Position numbers and translations under genes: made by a program
Assembly (NCBI GenBank): GCA_945872285.1
Contig: CAMBZR010000004.1
Span: forward strand, 1 to 64,000
DNA length: 64,000 nt
Reading direction: 5' to 3'
From: Bordetella parapertussis
Lineage (GTDB): Bacteria; Pseudomonadota; Gammaproteobacteria; Burkholderiales; Burkholderiaceae_B
Shown here: in pieces, positions 1-8,547 of the stretch
Position numbering within the stretch: the first letter of the stretch is position 1
How the letters are laid out: each line of letters starts with the position of its first letter
The notes under the pieces: model-generated
The model's database searches: none
Told to the model about the DNA's origin: nothing
The model's input: the letters and a program-made list of their open reading frames with translations, nothing else

Positions 1-173
1 GCCAGAAACGCGCCAAACATGTAAAGCGCACCATGCGCAAAGTTAATGACATTGAGTAAGCCAAAAATCACCGCTAAGCCCAGCGACAAAATGGCGTAAA
101 AAGAGCCGTTGACTAAGCCAAGCAAAAGCTGGCCTAAAAAGGCTTGCAAGGGAATGCCAAAAATAGTGATCAT
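1..173 (-). CDS. Branched-chain amino acid type ABC transporter permease, LivH family (partial, cut by window edge)
   Basis: Only the first 57 codons are inside the window. The ATG is at 173 and the protein begins MITIFGIPLQAFLGQLLLGL, followed by a hydrophobic helix and the segment LLNVINFAHGALYMFGAF, which is the hallmark N-terminal region of LivH-type inner-membrane permeases. It lies 80 bp downstream of the substrate-binding protein gene and on the same strand, so it is the permease of the transporter encoded at 254-3030. The rest of the gene, and probably livM, lie left of position 1. The family call is firm; the transported substrate is not determined. Confidence 0.85.
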   Translation of the reverse strand, partial: MITIFGIPLQAFLGQLLLGLVNGSFYAILSLGLAVIFGLLNVINFAHGALYMFGAFL

Positions 174-253
174 TGTGAATCAGAACGCCAAAGATGCAGA
201 GTCAGCAAAAACAAGCTTCGATACGCGGGCGCGTACCGAAGCCTAGCCTGTGC

Positions 254-1465
254 TTACTTCTTGATAAGTTTGCAGGTAGATTCAGCAAGCGTGGTGAAAA
301 CCGATTCACCAGGCAAAACCGCGATTTGCTTGTAGTAGTCCCAAGGGCCTTTTGATTCAGATGGTTTCTTGACTTCCATCAAAAACATATCGTGAACCAT
401 ACGGCCGTCTTCGCGCACGTAGCCATTTTTGGCAAACATGTCGTTGACCTTGTTGGACTTCATCCACTTCATGACGGTATCGCCGTCATCGCTACCGGTC
501 GCTTTGACTGCATTTAAATAAAACGAAACGGCCGAGTAGTCGCCCGCCTGAATCATCGAAGGTTTGCGCTTAAGCTTGGCTTCAAACTTAGTCGACCACG
601 CGCGGGTTTCGTCGTTTTGATCCCAATACCAGCCGTCAGTAAACTGCATGCCTTGGGTGACATTGAGGCCGAGTGAGTGAATATCGTTAATAAAAATCAG
701 CAAGCCGGCGAGCTTCATGGTTTTGCCGATACCGAATTCGTTTGCCGCTTTGATCGAATTGATCGTGTCGCCACCAGCGTTTGCTAAGCCCAAAATTTGA
801 GCCTTTGAGCTTTGTGCTTGCAATAAAAACGATGAAAAGTCTGACGAGTTTAAGGGCGCGCGAACTTGGCCTTTGATTTCACCGCCTGCGGCTTTCACCA
901 CGTTTGCAGTGTCACGCTCAAGCGCATGACCAAAAGCATAATCAGCTGTCAAAAAGTACCATGATTTGCCGCCGGCCTTCACAATTGCGGAGCCGGTGCC
1001 GCGCGCAAGTGCCACAGTGTCATAGGCCCAGTGAACGGTGTAGGCTGTGCATTGTGCGCCGGTCAGGTCTGACGCTGCCGCACCAACCACCATAAAGACT
1101 TTTTTCTTTTCGGCGGCGATACCGGCTAATGCCAGATTGACACCAGAGTTGGTACCACCAATCAACATGTCGATTTTTTGTTGATCAAACCATTCGCGCG
1201 CTTTTGCAGCGGCCACGTCGGCCTTGTTCTGGTGATCGGCAAAAACCAATTCAATCTTTTTGCCGTTGATCATGCCGCCTGCATCGGCGATTGCCATGCG
1301 CGCGGCTTCGATGCCGCCAGGGCCGTCGATGTCTGAATACACGCTTGCCATGTCGGTGATAAAGCCAATACGGATAACGTCGTCAGATATGTTTGCTAAA
1401 GCGGAATGTGAGACGAGACCAAAACCGGCCAACATCAGCGCGGCACTTAGGGTGCGAAGTTTCAT
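254..1465 (-). CDS. ABC transporter periplasmic substrate-binding protein (LivK-like, peripla_BP_6)
   Basis: 403 residues starting with a cleavable signal peptide (MKLRTLSAALMLAGFGLVSH, cleavage probably after SALA). The mature part opens with IRIGFITDMASVYSDIDGPG, typical of type I periplasmic binding proteins that feed LivHMGF transporters, and carries the DxxGP segment near the ligand cleft. An RBS-like TTCGGAGAACC sits just upstream of the ATG. It lies between the two ATPase genes and the permease on one strand, giving the operon order livG-livF-binding protein-livH. Paralogues in this family bind amino acids, amides, urea or aromatic acids, so the ligand is open. A second, unrelated copy of such a system is at 52-56.8 kb. 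Confidence 0.88.
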   Translation of the reverse strand: MKLRTLSAALMLAGFGLVSHSALANISDDVIRIGFITDMASVYSDIDGPGGIEAARMAIADAGGMINGKKIELVFADHQNKADVAAAKAREWFDQQKIDMLIGGTNSGVNLALAGIAAEKKKVFMVVGAAASDLTGAQCTAYTVHWAYDTVALARGTGSAIVKAGGKSWYFLTADYAFGHALERDTANVVKAAGGEIKGQVRAPLNSSDFSSFLLQAQSSKAQILGLANAGGDTINSIKAANEFGIGKTMKLAGLLIFINDIHSLGLNVTQGMQFTDGWYWDQNDETRAWSTKFEAKLKRKPSMIQAGDYSAVSFYLNAVKATGSDDGDTVMKWMKSNKVNDMFAKNGYVREDGRMVHDMFLMEVKKPSESKGPWDYYKQIAVLPGESVFTTLAESTCKLIKK

Positions 1466-1552
1466 GTGGTTCTCCGAAGAAATGCTAAACGCAACAATAA
1501 AAAGATTTGGCGCCTAGTTGCACAGACGCCATCATACAAGTCAAACAAAGGA

Positions 1553-2260
1553 TTAGACGCCTAATAGCTCTGTTAATACAGACTGCTTGGCCCCAAGCTC
1601 TTTGGCGTCAAAGTGTTCAGCTATCTGACCGTGCTCTACGACATAAAAGCGGTCAGCAAGCGGTGCGGCGAACCGAAAATTCTGTTCGACCATCACAATG
1701 GTGTAGCCCTTAGTCTTCAGCATCTTGATCATCCGACCCAGCGCTTGCATAATGACCGGGGCCAGACCCTCTGAGATTTCGTCGAGCAGCAACAGGTTTG
1801 CACCAGTGCGCAAGATTCGGGCAACCGCCAACATTTGTTGTTCGCCACCTGACAAACGTGTGCCGGGCGAGTTGCGACGCTCAAGCAAGTTCGGAAACAT
1901 CTCGTAGATTTCTGACAGCGACATACCGCCGCCCAGTCCGCCCACGGGCGGGGGCAGCAGCAAGTTTTCTTCGCAAGACAAGCTCGCAAAGATGCCGCGC
2001 TCTTCGGGGCAATAGCCCACGCCAAGCTTCGCAATTTTAAAGGTCGGTAGGTCGATAGCTTCAGTACCGCCGATGCGCACCGAGCCCGTGCGCGCGCCGG
2101 TCAAGCCTAGGATCGCGCGCAGCGTGGTGGTGCGCCCGGCGCCGTTGCGCCCAAGCAAAGTGACGACTTCGCCTTGGTTTACGGTTAAGTCAATGCCGTG
2201 CAAGATGTGTGATTCACCATACCAGGCGTTCAGGCCTTTGATTTCGAGTGCGGCGGTCAT
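1553..2260 (-). CDS. ABC transporter ATP-binding protein, LivF family, with Arg at the Walker A lysine
   Basis: 235 residues, the usual length of LivF. Cytoplasmic ATPase of the neighbouring importer. Walker A is at residues 37-45 and reads GRNGAGRTT, so the normally invariant lysine is Arg43 (codon at 2132-2134). The rest of the ATPase machinery is normal: signature LSGGEQQM, Walker B LLLLDE, and the LivF-type switch segment VMVEQN. The last bases of livG overlap its start by 4 bp (ATGA), so the two ATPases are translationally coupled. The Lys-to-Arg change would be expected to impair ATP hydrolysis in most ABC proteins, but it may be a natural subfamily variant, since the reading frame and all other motifs are intact. 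No other sign of decay is seen. Confidence 0.9.
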   Translation of the reverse strand: MTAALEIKGLNAWYGESHILHGIDLTVNQGEVVTLLGRNGAGRTTTLRAILGLTGARTGSVRIGGTEAIDLPTFKIAKLGVGYCPEERGIFASLSCEENLLLPPPVGGLGGGMSLSEIYEMFPNLLERRNSPGTRLSGGEQQMLAVARILRTGANLLLLDEISEGLAPVIMQALGRMIKMLKTKGYTIVMVEQNFRFAAPLADRFYVVEHGQIAEHFDAKELGAKQSVLTELLGV

Positions 2261-3030
2261 GCGTGGGCCCCTTCGAGTTCGCCTTCGGTCGTGCCCATGT
2301 AGGCTTCCATGACTAAGGGGTCTTTTGAGACGTGGGCATAATTGCCTTCAGCTAACACGGCACCACGCGCGAGCACGGTGATGGTGTCGGCAATCGAGGC
2401 CACGACGTTCATGTTGTGCTCGACCATCAAAATGGTGCGTCCAGCGCTGACGCGTTTGATCAATTGCGTGACGCGATCGACGTCTTCGTGCCCCATGCCC
2501 TGAGTGGGTTCGTCAAGCAGCATCAACTCGGGTTCCATTGCCAGAGTGGTGGCAATTTCGAGTGCACGCTTGCGTCCATAGGGCAGGCTGCCAGTGAGTT
2601 CTTTCGCAAAGTCGCCCAGATCGACTTGTTCAAGTAGCGCTTGCGCGCGCTCATTGAGTTGATTCAGGCGGCTTTCGCTCCTCCAGAAATGAAAAGAGAT
2701 ACCCGTTTGGCGCTGCAGACCAATGCGCACGTTTTCGAGCACCGTTAAATGTGGAAACACAGCGGAGATTTGAAACGAGCGAATGATGCCGCGCCTTGCA
2801 ATGTGTGCGGGGCGATCGCCCGTGATGTCTAGACCGTTAAAGGTGATTTTGCCGCGAGTGGGCGGCAAAAACTTAGTCAGGAGGTTAAAACAGGTGGTTT
2901 TGCCGGCGCCGTTAGGGCCAATTAAGGCGTGAATTTGACCGCGTTGCACGCTTAACGAAACGTCGTTAACAGCCACAAAACCTTTGAATTCCTTGGTGAG
3001 ATTGGACGTCTCAAGGATAATGTCTTTCAT
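2257..3030 (-). CDS. ABC transporter ATP-binding protein, LivG family
   Basis: 257 residues. Cytoplasmic ATPase that pairs with the LivF-like protein encoded next to it. Walker A GPNGAGKTT is at about residues 38-46. The signature region reads SLPYGRKRALEIA, which is the LivG-type variant. Walker B and D-loop are LMLLDEPTQGMG and the H-loop is MVEHNM. It is the first gene of the minus-strand transporter operon; a possible promoter -10 (CATAAT, 3077-3072 on the minus strand) lies about 45 bp upstream of the ATG. The 3' end overlaps livF by 4 bp. Confidence 0.9.
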   Translation of the reverse strand: MKDIILETSNLTKEFKGFVAVNDVSLSVQRGQIHALIGPNGAGKTTCFNLLTKFLPPTRGKITFNGLDITGDRPAHIARRGIIRSFQISAVFPHLTVLENVRIGLQRQTGISFHFWRSESRLNQLNERAQALLEQVDLGDFAKELTGSLPYGRKRALEIATTLAMEPELMLLDEPTQGMGHEDVDRVTQLIKRVSAGRTILMVEHNMNVVASIADTITVLARGAVLAEGNYAHVSKDPLVMEAYMGTTEGELEGAHA

Positions 3031-3125
3031 GCGTATCTTTGCGAGTAGAAAATTTTTAAAAGCGAGTGCGCATTATGACGCAAGTGCAGCAAAAACAACA
3101 TTCGGGTTTGTCATAGGTAGTCTGA

Positions 3126-3152
3126 TGCTTGGCAAGTGCCTCTTGGCAAGCA
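3126..3152. other. Imperfect hairpin between nth and livG
   Basis: TGCTTGGCAAG and CTTGGCAAGCA pair over 11 positions with one G-G mismatch around a 5-base loop. It lies about 50 bp past the nth stop codon in the 171-bp gap before livG. There is no clear T-run after it in the minus direction, so it is at best a weak terminator of the rnfB-nth transcript. Nothing else recognisable is in the gap. Confidence 0.3.
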
Positions 3153-3201
3153 CGCCTTAGTCGGGCGCGTTAGGGGTCGCCGTTAGGGCAGGTTGCGTTG
3201 T

Positions 3202-3837
3202 TCAGGCCTTGGTTTTTGGCCGGTACTCGCACAAATCAGCGATGCCGCACTGCGGGCACTTGGGAGTGCGTGCGACGCAAATGTAACGCCCATGCAAAAT
3301 GAGCCAATGGTGAACATTGAGCTTGAATTCTGGCGCGACAAATTTTTCAAGACCTTTTTCAACCGCCACGACATCTTTGCCGGGTGCGATCTTTGTGCGG
3401 TTTGAGACCCTAAAAATATGGGTGTCGACGGCAATGGTGGGTTGGCCAAAGGCGGTGTTTAAAACCACATTGGCTGTTTTGCGGCCCACCCCGGGCAGGG
3501 CTTCAAGCGCCTCGCGGTTTTGCGGCACTTTGCCCGCGTGTTGCTCAAGCAAAAGCGTACAGGTAGCAAGGGCATTTTTTGTTTTAGTTTTGTAAAGCCC
3601 AAGCGTTTTGAGGTGATCGCTGAGTTTGGCCTCACCTAGCGCCAGCAAACCTTTTGGGGTGCCGTGTTTGGGAAAAAACTTGCGCGTTGCCAAATTCACG
3701 GCCTTGTCGGTCGTTTGCGCCGAAAGCAAAACGGCAATCAACAACTGAAAGTCGCTGTGGTATTCGAGTTCGGTTGTGGGCTCGGGGTTGGCCGCGCGCA
3801 TGCGGCTAAAAATCTCGTGGCGTTTGCTCGCGTTCAA
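3202..3837 (-). CDS. nth: Endonuclease III (DNA glycosylase / AP lyase)
   Basis: 211 residues, the family's usual length. It removes oxidised pyrimidines from DNA and nicks the abasic site. The helix-hairpin-helix LPGVGRKTANVVL contains catalytic Lys120, and the conserved VDTHIFRVSNR contains Asp138, matching the numbering of the E. coli enzyme. The C terminus carries the [4Fe-4S] ligands in the pattern C-x6-C-x2-C-x5-C (CVARTPKCPQCGIADLC). It lies 27 bp behind rnfB on the same strand; the rnf-nth linkage is known from enterobacteria too. Confidence 0.96.
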   Translation of the reverse strand: MNASKRHEIFSRMRAANPEPTTELEYHSDFQLLIAVLLSAQTTDKAVNLATRKFFPKHGTPKGLLALGEAKLSDHLKTLGLYKTKTKNALATCTLLLEQHAGKVPQNREALEALPGVGRKTANVVLNTAFGQPTIAVDTHIFRVSNRTKIAPGKDVVAVEKGLEKFVAPEFKLNVHHWLILHGRYICVARTPKCPQCGIADLCEYRPKTKA

Positions 3838-3864
3838 CGTTTTAGCCTTTGCGCGCTCAGACGC

Positions 3865-4563
3865 TCAACGGGCGGGGTGGGTCGCGCGGCGTGCGCGGGC
3901 GCGTGCCAACGCTTGTGTTAAAGCTTGCGTAATCGTGGCTTGCTTAGCCGTCTCGGCTAATCCTGCTGCATGGCCGTTGCCAGCCGCCTGAGTCATCGCC
4001 TGAGTGGTCCCCTGAGTCGCCGCCAAGGTATCCGTCATCGCAACGGGCACTCTGGCGGGTGGCGACTGCCTGAGGGACTCTGGCTCATTCGCCAAGCGGA
4101 CTTGGCGGCGTTCAAAACGCGCACGCGCCGCGCTGGCATCCTGCGTGGTCCAGGCGCGCTCGGGGCTGACCGGAACCATGGTGATGCAATCAACCGGACA
4201 GGGGGCCACACATAAATCGCAACCCGTACATTGCTCGGGCACCACGGTATGCATCAGCTTCGAGGCGCCCACAATCGCGTCTACCGGGCAGGCCTGAATA
4301 CAAAGCGTGCAGCCAATACAAAACTGCTCATCAATCAGGGCAACGTGCAAAGGACGAAGTCCCCCACAGCTTTGATCTGGCTCAAGAAGAGGTTGTTGCA
4401 ACAGCGTGGCAAGCGCGGCGATTCCTGCGCGACCACCGGGCGGGCAGCGGTTAAGTGCCTCGCCTTCAGTGGCAAGCGCCTGTGCGTAAGGCTTGCAGCC
4501 CTGATAGCCGCACTTGGTGCACTGCGTTTGCGGCAAAAGGTCGTTCAGGCGTTCAGCAAGCAT
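3865..4563 (-). CDS. rnfB: RnfB/RsxB-type iron-sulfur electron transfer protein, stand-alone and without a membrane anchor
   Basis: 232 residues. The N terminus goes straight into the RnfB cluster motif CTKCGYQGC (from residue 15) with a further Cys in LNRCPPGG, followed by two bacterial ferredoxin [4Fe-4S] motifs, [15 protein letters not shown] and [15 protein letters not shown]. The E. coli protein has an N-terminal transmembrane helix in front of this module; here it is absent, and no rnfACDGE genes are nearby, so a soluble ferredoxin-like role is likely. The last 80 or so residues form a low-complexity tail rich in Ala, Thr, Gln and Arg (for example [13 protein letters not shown]), ending in a basic [13 protein letters not shown]. 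It is probably co-transcribed with nth. The physiological partner is unknown. Confidence 0.88.
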   Translation of the reverse strand: MLAERLNDLLPQTQCTKCGYQGCKPYAQALATEGEALNRCPPGGRAGIAALATLLQQPLLEPDQSCGGLRPLHVALIDEQFCIGCTLCIQACPVDAIVGASKLMHTVVPEQCTGCDLCVAPCPVDCITMVPVSPERAWTTQDASAARARFERRQVRLANEPESLRQSPPARVPVAMTDTLAATQGTTQAMTQAAGNGHAAGLAETAKQATITQALTQALARARARRATHPAR

Positions 4564-4628
4564 GGCAAAGCGCGCAGGTTTTTAGGTCACCGAGCGGGCG
4601 ACCTGTGTTAGAGCATTTTAGAGCCAAG

Positions 4629-5855
4629 TCAAGATTTTCGGATGAACTCGGCAATTTGAGGGCAAATCGTCGTGCGCCAGCGGCGTCCGGCAAAAATTCC
4701 ATAGTGGCCGCACTCAGGTGCGGTGTAATGCTGTTTGCGCTTGGCTGGGATGCCCGAGCAGAGATCTTGCGCGGCACGGGTTTGACCCTCGCCTGAAATA
4801 TCGTCTAGCTCGCCTTCGATGGTGAACAGCGCAACCGTTTTAATGTCGCGAGGCGCAACGAGTTGGCCGTCGATCTCCCAGGTGCCGTTTGGCAAAGCAA
4901 ATTCTTGAAACACCGTGCGAATCGTATCCAGATAAAACTCCTCTGACATATCGAGCACGGCGTTGTATTCGTTATAAAAACGGCGATGCGCCTCGGCGTC
5001 TTCGTCGTCGCCACGCAACAAATCAAGATAAAAGTCGTAATGAGATTTAAGGTGACGGTCGGGGTTCATCGACAAAAAGCCGGCATGTTGCAAAAAGCCT
5101 GGATAGACACGACGCCCAGCGCCTGGGTACTGTGGGGGCACCGTATGAATAAGTTTTTGCTCAAACCATTCAAACGGTTTGGTGGTCGCCAAACGATTGA
5201 CCTGCGTCGGTGAGCAGCGCGGATCAATCGGGCCACCCATCATTGTCATGCTGCGTGGCAGACAGGGATCGTTATTGGTTGCCATCAAAGAGACCGCCGC
5301 GAGGGCAGGCACCGTGGGTTGACACACCGACATCAGGTGCACCTCAGGGCCTAGGTGCCGTAAAAATTGCTGCAGGTAGCGCACATAGTCGTTTAGGCTA
5401 AAGGCACCGTCTGCGACCGGCACCATGCGGGCGTCAATCCAGTCGGTCAGGTAGATTTCGTGATTGGGTAATAGCGCACGCACGGTGTCGCGCAGCAACG
5501 TGGCGTGATGCCCCGACATCGGCGCAATCAGTAAGATCTTGGGGTCGGCTTTGCGAGTCTTGGCGGGCAAGTCACGCTTAAAGTGCAACAGGTGACAAAA
5601 AGGCAGGGCCAGAACGGTTTCTGGGTTTACCGCAACGGCTTGGCCGTTGATCTCGGTGGTTGGAAGCCCCCAAGCTGGTTTTTCGTAGGCCTTGCCCAGA
5701 CGATAAATCAGTTCGTAGCTCGCGGCTACCTGACGCGCCAGTGGTGTGTACGCAAAGGGGCTTGCAGCGTGGGTAAAAAGCTTAGAACTTAACTCGCTAA
5801 AGTGAGTGAGCGGAGCCATGAAGGCGCGCTGCATTTCATGCAATTGATAGAGCAT
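4629..5855 (-). CDS. phaZ: Intracellular polyhydroxyalkanoate (PHB) depolymerase
   Basis: 408 residues, the length of PhaZa-type intracellular depolymerases. It mobilises poly-3-hydroxybutyrate granules. There is no signal peptide, as expected for the intracellular type. The nucleophile motif is SVCQPTVPALA with Cys178, which replaces the lipase-box serine as in Cupriavidus necator PhaZa1. The C-terminal catalytic histidine is in CGHYGIFAGRRWR, and the aspartate is probably in the IEGELDDISG segment. It stands alone with its own promoter region (5856-6050). The family call is firm; that the organism makes PHB is an inference from this gene, with no synthesis genes in the window. Confidence 0.93.
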   Translation of the reverse strand: MLYQLHEMQRAFMAPLTHFSELSSKLFTHAASPFAYTPLARQVAASYELIYRLGKAYEKPAWGLPTTEINGQAVAVNPETVLALPFCHLLHFKRDLPAKTRKADPKILLIAPMSGHHATLLRDTVRALLPNHEIYLTDWIDARMVPVADGAFSLNDYVRYLQQFLRHLGPEVHLMSVCQPTVPALAAVSLMATNNDPCLPRSMTMMGGPIDPRCSPTQVNRLATTKPFEWFEQKLIHTVPPQYPGAGRRVYPGFLQHAGFLSMNPDRHLKSHYDFYLDLLRGDDEDAEAHRRFYNEYNAVLDMSEEFYLDTIRTVFQEFALPNGTWEIDGQLVAPRDIKTVALFTIEGELDDISGEGQTRAAQDLCSGIPAKRKQHYTAPECGHYGIFAGRRWRTTICPQIAEFIRKS

Positions 5856-5887
5856 TAATCAAATCCGGTTATGAACTGTTGCTGCCG

Positions 5888-5915
5888 ATTATCACCCGAT
5901 CTGGGTGCGACACAA
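5888..5915 (-). promoter_or_regulatory. Probable sigma-70 promoter of phaZ
   Basis: On the minus strand, TTGTGT (5915-5910) and GATAAT (5893-5888) are separated by 16 bp, with the -10 about 33 bp before the phaZ ATG at 5855. The -10 matches 5 of 6 consensus positions; the -35 is weaker. It is read from sequence only. Confidence 0.5.
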
Positions 5916-5934
5916 CTGATTTGACGCTTTTTTG

Positions 5935-5949
5935 TGTTGCAACGCAACA
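5935..5949. promoter_or_regulatory. Inverted repeat TGTTGC-AAC-GCAACA upstream of phaZ, possible PhaR-type operator
   Basis: A perfect 6-bp inverted repeat with a 3-bp spacer lies 20 bp upstream of the proposed phaZ -35. Its core TGC-N3-GCA is the arrangement reported for binding sites of PhaR, the repressor that responds to PHB granules, in some alphaproteobacteria. That this organism's PhaR uses the same core is an inference. The region 5856-6050 otherwise holds only the phaZ promoter and no convincing gene. Confidence 0.35.
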
Positions 5950-6050
5950 AAATGTCGTTCTCGTGACACGGTTGACCTGTTTAACAACAAAATAGAGTGT
6001 GTTTACTAAGTTATCACACCACTGGTTGTGGCTTGAGCCCACTGGCGAAC

Positions 6051-6875
6051 TTACCAATAGTTTTCAACGGCGAGGTTTCCGGCTATGCCACGCCTGCCCG
6101 CTGCAAAACCGCGCTGTGCCAGCAGCGCACGCATGTCAGTGACCATCGCTGGGTTTCCGCAAAGCATCACGCGAGACCCGAGGGGGTCTAGGGGCAGCCC
6201 GACGCGCTGCTCAAGTTCGCCCGAACTTAGCAAGCTTGTCAGGCGGGCAGGCGCGAGTGCCCGGGCGCTCAGCGTTGGCGATAAATCTTGAGTGAGTGCT
6301 TCTTGGGTGGTGACGGGCAAATAACGCAACTGTCCAGTGTGGCGGTCAAGCAAAGATAGAAGCTCGCCACGATAGGCGAGTTCACTTGCGTGACGCACAC
6401 CATGCACGACGACCACGTGTTTGAAGCGTTTAAAAGTCGCTGGGTCGCGCAGCATGGATAGGTAGGCCGATAACCCGGTGCCTGTGGCCAGCAACCATAA
6501 GTCTTGGCCGTCGGCAAACGCCTCGAGGGTTAAAAAGCCAAACACGTTTTTATTGAGCCAAAGTGCATCGCCCACGCGCAAGCGTGCCAGGGGCGGGCTG
6601 AATTTGCCATCGGGCACCACCACCGAAAAAAACTCGAGTTCGTTTGCTTTTGGGGCCGACACCATCGAGTAGGCACGCCATTCGTTGGGGACGTCAGGGG
6701 CTGCGGGGTCAGTAGCCAAACCGAGTCGGGCAAACTGCCCCGGTATAAAACTAAAACCGGGTGGGCGTGTCAGGGTGAGTGAGAAGAGTTTGTCTTTGAC
6801 CCAAACGGTTTGATTGAGCACCGTCTGTTTGGTGTAACGCGCGGGCGCAACCGGGGCCGCAGGGGCCTGCGTCAT
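6051..6875 (-). CDS. fpr: Ferredoxin--NADP(+) reductase
   Basis: 274 residues. FAD enzyme moving electrons between NADPH and ferredoxin/flavodoxin. The FAD-binding motif is RAYSMVSAP, the NADP-binding loop is LLATGTGLSAYLSML, and a second nucleotide segment is VMLCGNPAMVTDMR. The protein ends in AVENYW, with the terminal aromatic seen in the bacterial subclass. It is about 15 residues longer at the N terminus than typical (an Ala/Pro-rich start MTQAPAAPVAPARYT). It lies 35 bp behind the ferredoxin gene fdxA, so reductase and acceptor are encoded together. Confidence 0.92.
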   Translation of the reverse strand: MTQAPAAPVAPARYTKQTVLNQTVWVKDKLFSLTLTRPPGFSFIPGQFARLGLATDPAAPDVPNEWRAYSMVSAPKANELEFFSVVVPDGKFSPPLARLRVGDALWLNKNVFGFLTLEAFADGQDLWLLATGTGLSAYLSMLRDPATFKRFKHVVVVHGVRHASELAYRGELLSLLDRHTGQLRYLPVTTQEALTQDLSPTLSARALAPARLTSLLSSGELEQRVGLPLDPLGSRVMLCGNPAMVTDMRALLAQRGFAAGRRGIAGNLAVENYW

Positions 6876-6910
6876 GGCAAGCAGCGCTTCGCACGGCAGA
6901 CGCTCGTCAT

Positions 6911-7234
6911 TTAACGCTCGAGGTGCTTGAGTTTGTCTGGCACATCAAGCCAGGCATCGGCGTCAGGCAAGCCCCCCTTGCTGCGACTGATGCTTTCGAA
7001 CAAAGGTGAAAGTTCGGCGTTTAGCGCGATAAATTTCATTTGATCTTGAGGCACATCTTCTTCGGCAAAAATGGCGTTGGCCGGGCATTCTGGAATGCAG
7101 ACCGCGCAGTCAATGCACTCGTCGGGGTCGATCACTAAAAAATTGGGGCCTTCGCGAAAGCAATCAACGGGGCACACATCGACACAGTCTGTAAATTTGC
7201 ATTTAATACAGTTTTCAGTCACTACGTGAGTCAT
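6911..7234 (-). CDS. fdxA: 7Fe ferredoxin FdxA ([3Fe-4S]/[4Fe-4S])
   Basis: 107 residues from the ATG at 7234. The frame can be extended four codons to a TTG at 7246, but the family starts [13 protein letters not shown], so the ATG is preferred. Cys residues follow the Azotobacter FdI pattern: [17 protein letters not shown] in the first half and [12 protein letters not shown] in the second, giving one 3Fe and one 4Fe cluster. The C-terminal half is the characteristic FdxA extension. It is the likely redox partner of the adjacent reductase. It is divergent from pncB. Confidence 0.93.
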   Translation of the reverse strand: MTHVVTENCIKCKFTDCVDVCPVDCFREGPNFLVIDPDECIDCAVCIPECPANAIFAEEDVPQDQMKFIALNAELSPLFESISRSKGGLPDADAWLDVPDKLKHLER

Positions 7235-7354
7235 GTCGTTTACCAAGCTGCGTTAAGTTAGAACAGCATTTTACCCAAACCGACCTGCTTGTGTCGGGAT
7301 ACCCGCGCGTGCAGCGTTGTCTGTGCTAAGGTTTTGAAAAGCTTGGGACACATT

Positions 7355-8530
7355 ATGGTTATTCAATCGCTGCTCGACACGGATCTGTACAAATTCACCA
7401 TGATGCAGGTGGTGTTGCATCATTTTCCGGCGGCGCAGGTCGAATATCGCTACAAATGCCGCACCCCAGGGGTCAACTTACGTCCCTATCTTGACGAAAT
7501 CCGCCAAGAAATTCACGCGCTATGCCAACTGCGCTTTGAGCCCGCTGAGCTCGCTTATTTAGGGAGCTTGCGCTTCATTAAAAGCGATTTCATTGACTTT
7601 TTAGGCTTGTTTCACCTGCCCGAAAAGTGCATCGAGGTCAATGAGGGCGCGCTGCCGGGCGAAATCGCGATCTCAGTGAAGGGCTCGTGGCTGCATACCA
7701 TTTTGTTTGAAATCCCCGTGCTCGCAATTGTCAACGAAGTGTATTTTCGCAACGTCTGCAAAGGTCTGGATTGGGAAGAAGGCCGCAGCCGTCTGCAAAC
7801 CAAGATGAAACTGGTGTTAGACGCCACTGATCTGGCAGAGTTTCGGGTGGCCGAATATGGCACCCGCCGGCGCTTTTCGCACGCCTGGCACGAAGAGGTT
7901 GTGCTCACCATGAAAGCGCAAATGGGCGAGCATTTTGCGGGCACAAGTAACGTTTGGTTTGCCATGAAGTACGGTGTTTTGCCTCTTGGTACGATGGCCC
8001 ACGAATATTTGCAGGCCTGCCAGGCATTAGGGCCGCGTTTGCGCGATTCGCAAGTCTTTGCACTAGAAACCTGGGCGAAAGAATATCGGGGCGATTTAGG
8101 GATCGCCTTATCAGACGTTTATGGGCTAGCTGCCTTTTTGCGCGATTTTGATATGTATTTTTGTAAATTATTTGATGGGGCGCGTCACGACTCTGGCGAT
8201 CCGTTTGACTGGGGCGAGCGCATGCTGGCGCATTACGCGTTGAATCGTGTCGATGCCCGCACCAAGACGCTGGTTTTTTCAGATGCGTTAACATTTCCAC
8301 GCGCGATTGACTTGACGCGTCGCTTTTCGGGGCGTTGCAAAACCGCCTTTGGTATTGGTACAAATCTGACTAACGACTTGGGGCATGAACCGCTGCAGAT
8401 CGTCATGAAAATGATTCACTGCAACGGGCAGCCTGTTGCGAAAGTGTCAGATGCGCCTGAAAAAACGATGTGTGACGATAAAGCGTACCTGGCCTACTTG
8501 CGCCAGGTGTTTGAACTTCCTCCCGCCTGA
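7355..8530 (+). CDS. pncB: Nicotinate phosphoribosyltransferase
   Basis: 391 residues from the ATG at 7355 ([18 protein letters not shown]), which matches the family's N terminus; the frame is open 66 bp further upstream but that part is unlike the family. The enzyme makes NaMN from nicotinate, PRPP and ATP in NAD salvage. Diagnostic segments are [11 protein letters not shown], the histidine loop [17 protein letters not shown], the phosphate-binding [17 protein letters not shown] and [10 protein letters not shown]. The gene has its own promoter region shared with divergent fdxA (7235-7354). Confidence 0.95.
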   Translation: MVIQSLLDTDLYKFTMMQVVLHHFPAAQVEYRYKCRTPGVNLRPYLDEIRQEIHALCQLRFEPAELAYLGSLRFIKSDFIDFLGLFHLPEKCIEVNEGALPGEIAISVKGSWLHTILFEIPVLAIVNEVYFRNVCKGLDWEEGRSRLQTKMKLVLDATDLAEFRVAEYGTRRRFSHAWHEEVVLTMKAQMGEHFAGTSNVWFAMKYGVLPLGTMAHEYLQACQALGPRLRDSQVFALETWAKEYRGDLGIALSDVYGLAAFLRDFDMYFCKLFDGARHDSGDPFDWGERMLAHYALNRVDARTKTLVFSDALTFPRAIDLTRRFSGRCKTAFGIGTNLTNDLGHEPLQIVMKMIHCNGQPVAKVSDAPEKTMCDDKAYLAYLRQVFELPPA

Positions 8531-8547
8531 TTGATTCAAGGATTGTT

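Noticed and set aside
5869-6057. 62-codon minus-strand frame upstream of phaZ
   Set aside because: No ribosome site or domain; it covers the phaZ promoter and operator-like repeat.
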